Origin: Nocardia sputorum
GTDB taxonomy: Bacteria > Actinomycetota > Actinomycetes > Mycobacteriales > Mycobacteriaceae
Assembly (NCBI RefSeq): GCF_027924405.1
Contig: NZ_AP026978.1
Coordinates: 5,208,001-5,272,000, forward strand
Length of the DNA stretch: 64,000 nt
Direction: 5' to 3'
Under the pieces are notes generated by a model. That model was given only the letters and a program-made list of their open reading frames with translations. It searched no databases and was not told where the DNA came from. Position numbers and translations under genes: made by a program. Shown one piece after another: positions 34,519-42,363 of the stretch; within the stretch, counting starts at the first letter, position 1; every line of letters starts with the position of its first letter.

Positions 34519-35412
34519 TCATCGAGCCGCCTGCTCCTTGCGCGCGCTGCGTTCCGCGAGCAGCCGCAGCACCAGCAGCGTCGCGAACGAGATGGCCAGC
34601 AGCGCGACCGACACCGCCGCCGCGTTCACCGGCCGGTCGATCTCGATCTGCTTCTGGATGTACTGGGAGGCCATCTCGGTCTTGCGCGGGATCGCGCCGC
34701 CGATCAGCACCACCGAACCGTACTCGCCGATCGCGCGGGCGAAGGCCAGTCCGCCACCGCTGATGATCGCCGGCGTCAGCGCGGGGAGCACGATCCTGCG
34801 AAAGGTGGTCCAGTTGTTCGCGCCCAGCGAGAGCGCGGCCTGCTCCACCTCGCGGTCGGCCTCGATCAGCACCGGCTGCACCGAGCGCACCACGAACGGC
34901 AGCGTGACGAACGCCAGCGCGACTACCAGGCCCGGCTGGGTGGCGTTCAGGTGGATGTCCACCGGACTCTGCGGACCGTACAGCGAGAGCAGCACGATGC
35001 TGGCCACGATGGTCGGCAGCGCGAACGGCAGGTCGATCAGCGCGTTGACGACACCCTTGCCGGGGAACCGGTCGCGGACCAGCACCCAGGCGATCAGTGT
35101 GCCCATCACCACGTTGATCACCGCCACCACCACCGAGACCAGCACGGTGATGCGCAGCGAGTCCAGCGCGGCAGGCGCGGTGACCGCGTCCCAGAAGCCG
35201 GACCACCCCTCCTCGAAGCTCGTCACCGTGAGCGCCGCCAGCGGCAGCAGCACGATGATGCTCAGCCACAGCACGGCGGTGGCGATGCCGAGCGGCCCCA
35301 CGGAGCCGGTCACGCGCAGCCACGACCAGTTCCAGCGGCGGCCCGCGCGGGCTGCCTCGGAGACGCCGGGACCGTCTTCCAGCACGGTCCCGGCGTTACT
35401 GCTCTTCGTCAC
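34519..35412 (-). CDS. cysT: Sulfate ABC transporter permease CysT
   Basis: Membrane permease of the sulfate importer, 297 residues with about six helices. EAA loop: EQAALSLGANNWTTFRRIVLPALTPA. The N-terminal about 40 residues before the first helix are polar. GTG at 35412 with only weak ribosome site; it is 36 bp past the subI stop and may be translated by coupling. Confidence 0.93.
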   Translation of the reverse strand: MTKSSNAGTVLEDGPGVSEAARAGRRWNWSWLRVTGSVGPLGIATAVLWLSIIVLLPLAALTVTSFEEGWSGFWDAVTAPAALDSLRITVLVSVVVAVINVVMGTLIAWVLVRDRFPGKGVVNALIDLPFALPTIVASIVLLSLYGPQSPVDIHLNATQPGLVVALAFVTLPFVVRSVQPVLIEADREVEQAALSLGANNWTTFRRIVLPALTPAIISGGGLAFARAIGEYGSVVLIGGAIPRKTEMASQYIQKQIEIDRPVNAAAVSVALLAISFATLLVLRLLAERSARKEQAAR

Positions 35413-35448
35413 GATCGTCCAGTATCCCGTGTAACGAGGGTCACCCGG

Positions 35449-36495
35449 TCACTTGGTCGCATTGTCGTAGATCACCGCGACCGAGCCGGTGTTCGGGGTG
35501 AACAGCTCCTTGTCCACCGTCTTCCAGCCGCCGAGGTCGGCGATCGTCCACAGCTTCTGCGGCGTCGGGAAGTCCTTGGCGTAGTCGGCGGCGACCTTCG
35601 GGTCGACCGGGCGGAAGCCGGCGGCGGCCCAGGCCTTCTGCCCCTCGGGGGTGAAGAGGAAGTCGCGGAACGCGACGGCCTTCTGCTGGTTCTTGCTGTT
35701 CTTCAGCACCGCGACCGGGTTCTCGATCTTGAACGTCACCGGCGGGACGAAGTGCTCGATCTGATCGCCGTTGCGCTCGGAGAAGATCGCCTCGTTCTCG
35801 TAGCTCAGCAGCACGTCACCGGTGCCCTGCAGGAAGGTCTCGGTCGCTTCGCGGCCGGATTTGGGCTGCACCTTCACGTGGTCCTTGGAGACCAGCTTGC
35901 TCAGGTAGTCCAAGCCGGCCTGGGGGTTCTTGCCGCCGTCGCTCTTGGCCGCGTACGGCGCGAGCAGGTTCCACTTGGCCGATCCGGAGCTGAACGGGTT
36001 CGGGGTGACCACCTCGACGCCCGGCTTCAGCAGGTCGTCCCAGTCCTTGATGCCCTTGGGGTTGCCCTTGCGCACGACGATCGCGACCACCGAGCCGAAC
36101 GGGACGCCCTTGGTGGCGTCGGCGTTCCAGCTCGCGTCCACCAGGCCCGCGTCGACCAGGCGGGTGATGTCCGGCTCGACCGAGAAGTTGACCACGTCGG
36201 CCTCGGCGCCGTCCTTCACCTTGCGGGACTGGTCACCGGAGGCGCCGTAGGACTGCTGGATCTGCACGCCCTTGCCCTGCTCGGTCTTGTTGAACTCGGG
36301 GATCACCTTGTCGAAACCGGGCTTGGGCACGGCGTAGGCGTACAGGTTGAGGGTGCCGCCGCTGCCATCGGAAGCGCCTCCCCCGACCGTGTCGCTGGCT
36401 CCGCCGCCGCACGCGGTTAGCGCGACCGCCGCGACTGCGGCGAGGGCAACGGCGCTGTAGCGTCGACGCGGCGAAAGCCAAGATTTGCGAGCCAT
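35449..36495 (-). CDS. subI: Sulfate-binding lipoprotein
   Basis: Extracytoplasmic sulfate-binding protein, anchored as a lipoprotein. The signal is MARKSWLSPRRRYSAVALA with lipobox LTAC, giving lipidated C29. The type II periplasmic-binding fold and the segments NLYAYAVPKPGFD and GREATETFLQGTGDVLLSYENEA match the Sbp/CysP family. ATG at 36495 follows GAAAGGT; the longer frame from 36540 is rejected. First gene of the importer operon. Confidence 0.94.
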   Translation of the reverse strand: MARKSWLSPRRRYSAVALAAVAAVALTACGGGASDTVGGGASDGSGGTLNLYAYAVPKPGFDKVIPEFNKTEQGKGVQIQQSYGASGDQSRKVKDGAEADVVNFSVEPDITRLVDAGLVDASWNADATKGVPFGSVVAIVVRKGNPKGIKDWDDLLKPGVEVVTPNPFSSGSAKWNLLAPYAAKSDGGKNPQAGLDYLSKLVSKDHVKVQPKSGREATETFLQGTGDVLLSYENEAIFSERNGDQIEHFVPPVTFKIENPVAVLKNSKNQQKAVAFRDFLFTPEGQKAWAAAGFRPVDPKVAADYAKDFPTPQKLWTIADLGGWKTVDKELFTPNTGSVAVIYDNATK

Positions 36496-36856
36496 CGGGG
36501 TGGACCTTTCGTGCGGACCGCCATTTCTCCGGTAATACATCGGTGGCGGCGACCATCTTCTTGGATCAGCAGACCTGCCGATCGAGCGATACGGCAGCGG
36601 CGACTATCGGCCCCAACGGGCCGCTGGGAGGCGGGCACATCCGCAGGAAGCGCGCCAGTCTGCTGGGAACGAGACGCGGAGGTGCCCGGTTGCCGATCAG
36701 CGACAGTAGACGTCCGCGACCGCGAGATCACCGACAGCAATCAACGCCAATTCATGGCGGACCTGCGGGACGGCGCTCGAAGACACGGGCAGACTTTATC
36801 AGAGCGAACGACGGAGTTCGAATCGAAGAGTCCCAGGAAGAGGGGGGTTTCATCCC
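36496..36856. other. Divergent region without a gene
   Basis: 361 bp between divergent subI and M48 genes. Several overlapping frames exist but none has a plausible protein. No convincing polycysteine leader was found upstream of subI. Confidence 0.45.
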
Positions 36857-37912
36857 ATGACCACCAGTCCGGATCGCGTCCGCGTCCAGTTCCCCGGCAT
36901 CAGCACCCGCACGTGGGAGCATCCCGCCGACCGCACCGCCCTGGTTACCTTGCGGTCACTGGCGGGCTTCGACGTGGTGCTGCGCACACTGTCGGGTTTG
37001 CTGCAAGAACGCCAGCACCGGCTACTGTATCTGGCCACCGCCGTCCGGGTGGACGAGCGGCAGTTCCGCACCCTCCACCACCTGCGCCAGGACGCCGTGC
37101 GGATCCTGGACGCCCCCACCACGCCCGAGCTGTTCGTGCTGCAGAGCCCGCAGGTGAACGCCCTCACCATCGGCATGGACCGGCCGTTCATCGTGCTGAC
37201 GACGGGCTTGCTCGAACTGATGGACACCGAGGAACTGCGTTTCGTGGTCGGCCATGAGGTCGGGCACGCGCTGTCCGGCCACGCGGTGTACCGCACGATG
37301 CTGATGCACCTGCTGCGGGTCTCCGCGAGCGTCGGCTGGCTGCCGGTCGGCGGCTGGGCGCTGCGCGGCATCGTCGCGGCCCTCATGGAGTGGAGCCGCA
37401 AGTCGGAGCTGTCCGGCGACCGGGCGGGGCTGCTGTGCGGCCAGGATGTCGACGCGTCGGTGCGCGTCCATATGAAGACGGCGGGCGGCGCCTGGGTCAA
37501 GGAGATGAACCACGGGGCGTTCCTGGCCCAGGCCGACGACTACGAACGGTCCGGCGACCTGCGCGACGGCGTGCTGAAGCTGCTCAACCTGGAGTTGCAG
37601 AGCCATCCCTTCTCCGTGCTGCGCGCGGCCGAACTGCGCCGCTGGATCCAGAGCGGCGACTACGATCGCGTGCTGGCGGGCGACTATCCGCGCCGGGACC
37701 AGGATCGCGCCACCAGGATCACCGACGAGATGAGAGCCGCCGCCCGCACCTACCGCACGAACTTCGACCAGTCCGAAGACCCGCTCATCCGGACCGTGCG
37801 CACGCTGGGACGGGATGTCGGCGCGGCGGCGAGCACGGTCGCCCACGAGGTCGGCGACACCGTCGCGAAGCTCGGCAAACGGTTCGGCGACTGGCGGACC
37901 GGCGGAAACTGA
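36857..37912 (+). CDS. M48-family metallopeptidase
   Basis: Zinc metallopeptidase of the HtpX/Oma1-like M48 class, 351 residues. HEVGH at 133-137 gives two zinc histidines and the catalytic Glu; the third ligand is Glu184 in SELSGDRAG. Hydrophobic segments around residues 145-178 may contact the membrane, but classical HtpX helices are not obvious. A C-terminal region after 290 is helical and of unknown use. ATG at 36857 follows AGGGGGG. Substrate unknown. Confidence 0.88.
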   Translation: MTTSPDRVRVQFPGISTRTWEHPADRTALVTLRSLAGFDVVLRTLSGLLQERQHRLLYLATAVRVDERQFRTLHHLRQDAVRILDAPTTPELFVLQSPQVNALTIGMDRPFIVLTTGLLELMDTEELRFVVGHEVGHALSGHAVYRTMLMHLLRVSASVGWLPVGGWALRGIVAALMEWSRKSELSGDRAGLLCGQDVDASVRVHMKTAGGAWVKEMNHGAFLAQADDYERSGDLRDGVLKLLNLELQSHPFSVLRAAELRRWIQSGDYDRVLAGDYPRRDQDRATRITDEMRAAARTYRTNFDQSEDPLIRTVRTLGRDVGAAASTVAHEVGDTVAKLGKRFGDWRTGGN

Positions 37913-37915
37913 CCG

Positions 37916-37993
37916 TCAGCGGGTGAGCAACCAGGCGACGACGATGAGCACGAGCAGGGCGACGAGGGCGAGCTGAACGCGCGAGCGAGGCAT
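37916..37993 (-). CDS. 25-residue membrane microprotein
   Basis: A 25-codon frame, M-P-R-S-R-V then a hydrophobic run rich in Leu, Val and Ile (ALVALLVLIVVAWLL), ending T-R. One transmembrane helix. Its ATG overlaps the stop of the upstream 90-residue gene as ATGA, which supports coupled translation. No ribosome site of its own is needed. Function unknown. Confidence 0.5.
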   Translation of the reverse strand: MPRSRVQLALVALLVLIVVAWLLTR

Positions 37994-38265
37994 CAACGCG
38001 CCCCGCTCTGCACCGGCGTGCGAGTCTCGGCCGCCTGCTCGGGTTCGAGCATCGCGGCGGCCGGGGCGGGCCGGACCGGTGCGGGGTGGGCGCCGTATCG
38101 GCGATCCAGGATGCGCAGCACGGCTCGCAGCACGCGATCGAGCCCGTAGGCGATGGCGAAGCTGATCGGGACCATGCCCACGAGGACGACCAGGAACTGC
38201 GGGATGAACGGCAGTCCCGCCACCCACAGCTCGAAGCCGTCCCACCATCCTGCGATGCGATGCAC
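37993..38265 (-). CDS. Small membrane protein, 90 residues
   Basis: Starts GTG at 38265. One clear hydrophobic helix (FIPQFLVVLVGMVPISFAIAYGL, residues about 20-42), then a basic stretch LRAVLRILDRRYG and an Ala/Pro-rich end. The family is not recognised. Downstream, a 25-residue membrane frame overlaps by four bases. It is convergent with the M48 gene and divergent from the GH15 gene. Confidence 0.65.
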   Translation of the reverse strand: MHRIAGWWDGFELWVAGLPFIPQFLVVLVGMVPISFAIAYGLDRVLRAVLRILDRRYGAHPAPVRPAPAAAMLEPEQAAETRTPVQSGAR

Positions 38266-38367
38266 GATCCCAGCCTAGTCGGTTCGCCGGCCGGTTCCAC
38301 GAGGCCATCGGCACAGTACCCGGACCGAGCGGTGGACGCCGGGCGCGCATCGGCCCGAAGATGGGGT

Positions 38368-40368
38368 ATGGCGTCCTCCGATCACCTCACCCTCAACGAC
38401 TCCGACGGCCTGCCGACGAACCTGACCTACCCGACGGGCGCGACCGAGCCGCACCGCCACGGCGCCTACCCGCCGATCGACGACTACGCCTTCCTGTCCG
38501 ACTGCGAGACCAGCTGCCTGATCGCCAGCAACGGCTCGGTGGAATGGATGTGCGTGCCGCGGCCGGATTCGCCGAGCATCTTCGGGGCGCTGCTGGACCG
38601 CAGCGCGGGCTACTTCCGGGTCGGGCCCTACGGCGTGAACGTGCCCGCCGCCCGCCGCTACCTGCCGGGCGGGATGATCCTGGAGACCACCTGGCAGACC
38701 GGCACCGGCTGGCTGATCGTGCGCGACGCGCTGGTGCTCGGGCGCTGGCACAACAACGATCAGCGCAGCAAGACCCACCGGCGCACCCCGATGGACTGGG
38801 ATGCCGAGCACCTGCTGCTGCGCACGGTGAAATGCGTGAACGGCACCGTGGAACTCGAGATGAGTTGCGAGCCCGCGTTCGACTACCACCGGGCCACCGC
38901 CCGCTGGGAGTACACCGGCAAGGTGTACGAGGAGGCGACCGCGGTGCGCAGCGACGACGCCAGCGCCGGTCCGACGCTGGTTCTCACCACGGATCTGCGG
39001 CTCGGGCTGGAGGGCCGCGAGGCGCGGGCCCGCACCAGGATGAAGGAGGGCGACGAGGTCTTCGTCGCGCTCACCTGGTCGGAGCTGCCCGCGCCGCGCA
39101 CCTTCGACGAGGCCGCGAACAAGATGTGGCAGACCACCGAGTGCTGGCGTCAGTGGATCACGCTCGGCAAGTTCCCCGATCACCCGTGGCGCAACTACCT
39201 GCAGCGCAGCGCGCTCACCCTCAAGGGCCTCACCTACGCGCCGACCGGCGCCCTGATGGCCGCCGCCACCACGTCCCTGCCGGAAACTCCCGGCGGAGAA
39301 CGCAATTGGGATTACCGCTACAGCTGGGTGCGGGACGCCAGCTTCGCGCTGTGGGGCCTGTACACGCTCGGCCTGGACCGGGAGGCCGACGACTTCTTCG
39401 CGTTCCTCAACGACGCGACGACCGGGGAGGAGGGCGAGCCCGTTCCCCTGCAGGTGCTCTACGGCATCGGGGGCGAACGCCAGCTCGACGAGATCATCCT
39501 CGATCATTTCGGCGGCTACGACCAATCCCGTCCGGTGCGCATCGGCAACAACGCCTACAACCAGGACCAGCACGACATCTGGGGCACCATGCTGGACGCC
39601 GTGTACCTGCATGTGAAGTCGCGCCAGCAGGTGCCGGAGACCTTGTGGCCGCTGCTGGTCCGCCAGGTGCGCGCCGCCATCGAGCACTGGAAGGACCCCG
39701 ACCGGGGCATCTGGGAGGTGCGCGGCGAGCCCCAGCATTTCACTTCGTCCAAGGTGATGTGCTGGGTGGCGCTGGATCGCGGTGCGAAACTGGCCGAGCT
39801 GCACGGCCAGTACGAGCACGCCGAGGAGTGGTACGCGATCGCGGAGGAGATCAAGGCCGACGTCCTGGCCAACGGCGTCAACTCCGAAGGCGTGTTCACC
39901 CAGGTCTACGGCGGCGACACCCTGGACGCCTCGCTGCTGCTGGTGGTGCTCACCCGTTTCCTGCCGCCCGAGGACGACCGGGTACGCGCCACCGTGCTGG
40001 CCATCGCCGACCGGCTCACCGAGAACGGCTTGGTGCTGCGGTATCGGACCGAAACGACCGACGACGGCTTGAGCGGCGTGGAGGGCGCGTTCACCATCTG
40101 CTCGTTCTGGCTGGTCTCGGCGCTGGTCGAGATCGGGGAGATCCAGCGGGCCAGGCACCTGTGCGAGCGACTGCTCGGCTTCGCCAGCCCGCTGCGGTTG
40201 TACGCCGAGGAGATCGATCCGCGCAGCGGACGCCACCTCGGCAACTTCCCGCAGGCGTTCACCCACCTGGCGCTGATCAACGCCGTGACCCACGTCATCC
40301 GCGCCGAGGACACCCGGCACGCGGGCCGCTTCCAGCCCGCGCACACACCGCAGGGTCATCCGGTCTGA
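38368..40368 (+). CDS. GH15-family glycoside hydrolase, trehalase-like
   Basis: A 666-residue glucoamylase-fold enzyme. The (alpha/alpha)6 domain shows GGERNWDYRYSWVRDASF, GIWEVRGEPQHFTSSKVMCWVALDRG and the C-terminal GVEGAFTICSFWLVSALV; a DUF5911-type N-terminal beta domain precedes it. Closest described relative by memory is mycobacterial trehalase (Rv2402). No signal peptide, so intracellular trehalose or maltodextrin breakdown is likely. ATG at 38368; earlier frame starts are not family-like. The last codons overlap the tandem repeat at 40345. Confidence 0.9.
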   Translation: MASSDHLTLNDSDGLPTNLTYPTGATEPHRHGAYPPIDDYAFLSDCETSCLIASNGSVEWMCVPRPDSPSIFGALLDRSAGYFRVGPYGVNVPAARRYLPGGMILETTWQTGTGWLIVRDALVLGRWHNNDQRSKTHRRTPMDWDAEHLLLRTVKCVNGTVELEMSCEPAFDYHRATARWEYTGKVYEEATAVRSDDASAGPTLVLTTDLRLGLEGREARARTRMKEGDEVFVALTWSELPAPRTFDEAANKMWQTTECWRQWITLGKFPDHPWRNYLQRSALTLKGLTYAPTGALMAAATTSLPETPGGERNWDYRYSWVRDASFALWGLYTLGLDREADDFFAFLNDATTGEEGEPVPLQVLYGIGGERQLDEIILDHFGGYDQSRPVRIGNNAYNQDQHDIWGTMLDAVYLHVKSRQQVPETLWPLLVRQVRAAIEHWKDPDRGIWEVRGEPQHFTSSKVMCWVALDRGAKLAELHGQYEHAEEWYAIAEEIKADVLANGVNSEGVFTQVYGGDTLDASLLLVVLTRFLPPEDDRVRATVLAIADRLTENGLVLRYRTETTDDGLSGVEGAFTICSFWLVSALVEIGEIQRARHLCERLLGFASPLRLYAEEIDPRSGRHLGNFPQAFTHLALINAVTHVIRAEDTRHAGRFQPAHTPQGHPV

Positions 40369-40460
40369 TCCTGCGAGGGAACACGATCCGACACCGCAAG
40401 GTCATCGGCATGATCCTGCGAGGATCCCCGTCCGACACCGCAGGGTCAGCCGGTCCGACC
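40345..40460. repeat. Tandem 44-46-bp hairpin repeat across the GH15 stop
   Basis: Units start at 40345, 40391 and 40435; the third is partial. Each has CGCAGGGTCA-like and TGATCCTGCG arms forming a hairpin with a 6-7-base loop. The first unit includes the last GH15 codons and its stop. It may act as terminator between the GH15 gene and the convergent dynamin-like gene. Confidence 0.65.
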
Positions 40461-40476
40461 GGGCCCTGGGGACGGC

Positions 40477-42282
40477 CTACGCGGGAACGAGCCCGTCGGC
40501 CTCCTCGCGCAGCGCGCGCACTCTGCCGAGCTGTGCGTCGAGGTCGGCGATCCGCTCCGGCCTGCGGTCGCCGTACTTCCCGTAGTTCTCCTCGGCTCGC
40601 CGCAGCGCGTCATCCGCGCCGCGGGCGACCTCGGTCGCGATGTCGGTGAAGTGGTCGCGCAGCACGCGCTGCATGGCGCGCAGGCGGTTGCGCGACTCCT
40701 TGCCGACCTGGAAGATCACGTCGTCCATCAGGCGGGCCACCGCCACCTTGGCCTCGGCGCGGCGGCGCAGCTTGCGGTTCTTGCGGTCGTCCCACAGCGC
40801 GTTGACGCCCAGCAGCACGCCCGCGCCCGCCGAATACCAGTTCACCAGCGACATGCCCAGCAGGCTGGTGGCCAGACCGACCATCAGGATGCCGCCGTAG
40901 GAGCCGCGCAGACCGGTCAGGAACTGCTGGGTCACACCGGCTTTCGCGCTCTCCAGCGGCTCCAAGGGCTGCACCGCTTCGAGCACCTCGCCCGGGTTGG
41001 CCAAGCGCAGGTCCGGCAGCGGAGGGGTGCGGTTGTCGGCCGGGAATTTGGCGGCCACCTGCTCGCACAGCTCCATCGAACGGTAGTGCGCCACGGCGAA
41101 GTTCTCCTCGACCGCCTCGCAGATGCGCGCGTCCAGATCGGCGCCGAAGTCCTTCCACCGGCGCGCCGGATCGGTCTGGGCGATCTCGGCCTCGGCGTCG
41201 CGGATCAGGCTGCGCAGCCGGTGACGCAGATCGTGCTCGATGTCGGCCATCAGCTCCGTCGCGCCGTCGACGAGCGTGACCTGCCAGTTCGCGGTGCGCT
41301 GGCGCAGCTGGTCGGCCTCGTCGCGGGCGCGAGCGAGCTGGTCGGTGATCTCGGCCCGGCGCCGTGGATCGCGCAGCGCCTCGGCTTCGGTGCGCAGCGT
41401 CACCGCGAGGTGGTCGCAGACCAGGCGGATGTCCTGGACCGCGGCTTCCAGCGCCACCGCGTCCGCGCGGGCGACCACGTAGTCGCGCAGATGATCGATC
41501 AGCTGCGGCACGCCGGATTCGATGTCGCGCTGGTAGTCACCGGTCAACCCGGCCTGCCGGTGCAGTTCCGCGGAAACCGGCGCCACCGCGAAGCCCAGCC
41601 CCGCCGAGTCCAGCAGTTCGCGGTTGCGCTGCTGGGTGCGCGACCAATGCGGGAACACGTCGATCTTGTTCAGCACGCAGATCACGGTCGGGCAGATCTG
41701 CTGGATGCGCTGCAATTCGGCGATCTGCTCCGGGGTCAGCTCGCTACCGGCCTCGCCGACGTAGAGCACGGCGTCGGCCGCGGCGATCATCGACCAGGTG
41801 GTGCGGTCGTCGCCCAGCGCACCCGGTGCGTCCATGACCACGACGCCATCGGCGAGCAACGGGCTCGGCTGGGTGAATTCGGCGCGGACGACGCCCTGCG
41901 TGGCCAGCGCCGGGCCGGGATCGAGCGGGTCGACCGGCTGACGTTCGGTGCGGCCGTACTCGGTCTGCCGCACCAGCGTGGCGGTCGGATCCGGGCCGTA
42001 CTCGACGATCACCGGGACGCTCAGATCGCTGTCGGTCGCACTGACCGAGGCGCCGACCAGGCTGTTGACCAGCGTGCTCATGCCGTTCTTCGGACGACCG
42101 ACGACCACGAGCCGCACCCGGGGATCGCTCACCCTGGCGCGGACCATGCCCAACCGGCTGCCCAGGTCGTCGCGTCCCGCGGATCGGGCCGTCTCCCGCA
42201 GCTCGTCGAGTATTCGGATGAGCGGGGCCATCGCGTCCGGATGTTTCACGGTCGCAGCCTTCAGCCCGGCAGCGGCAGACAA
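40477..42282 (-). CDS. Dynamin-like GTPase (IniA/IniC-like), altered P-loop
   Basis: A 601-residue large GTPase of the bacterial dynamin-like group. The P-loop is GRPKNGMST at 62-70: the invariant Lys is Met68. G3 is VVMDAPGAL, G4 VLNKIDVF. Helical stalk residues about 270-420, then hydrophobic helices YGGILMVGLATSLLG and AGVLLGVNALW, then a coiled end. IniA and IniC remodel membranes in mycobacteria. TTG at 42282 has a perfect AAGGAGG site. It follows the IniB-like gene, which resembles the iniBAC order. Confidence 0.86.
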   Translation of the reverse strand: MSAAAGLKAATVKHPDAMAPLIRILDELRETARSAGRDDLGSRLGMVRARVSDPRVRLVVVGRPKNGMSTLVNSLVGASVSATDSDLSVPVIVEYGPDPTATLVRQTEYGRTERQPVDPLDPGPALATQGVVRAEFTQPSPLLADGVVVMDAPGALGDDRTTWSMIAAADAVLYVGEAGSELTPEQIAELQRIQQICPTVICVLNKIDVFPHWSRTQQRNRELLDSAGLGFAVAPVSAELHRQAGLTGDYQRDIESGVPQLIDHLRDYVVARADAVALEAAVQDIRLVCDHLAVTLRTEAEALRDPRRRAEITDQLARARDEADQLRQRTANWQVTLVDGATELMADIEHDLRHRLRSLIRDAEAEIAQTDPARRWKDFGADLDARICEAVEENFAVAHYRSMELCEQVAAKFPADNRTPPLPDLRLANPGEVLEAVQPLEPLESAKAGVTQQFLTGLRGSYGGILMVGLATSLLGMSLVNWYSAGAGVLLGVNALWDDRKNRKLRRRAEAKVAVARLMDDVIFQVGKESRNRLRAMQRVLRDHFTDIATEVARGADDALRRAEENYGKYGDRRPERIADLDAQLGRVRALREEADGLVPA

Positions 42283-42363
42283 CCCTCCTCCTTACTCTCG
42301 GTGACTTTCGTTCAGGTACCCCCGGCGGGCACTCCACAGTCCTCGCAACCGCGCGCGGCGCTG

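Noticed and set aside
36680-36750. Second polycysteine leader upstream of subI
   Set aside because: A short frame ends V-A-D-V-Y-C-R but has only one Cys and no good start or -10.
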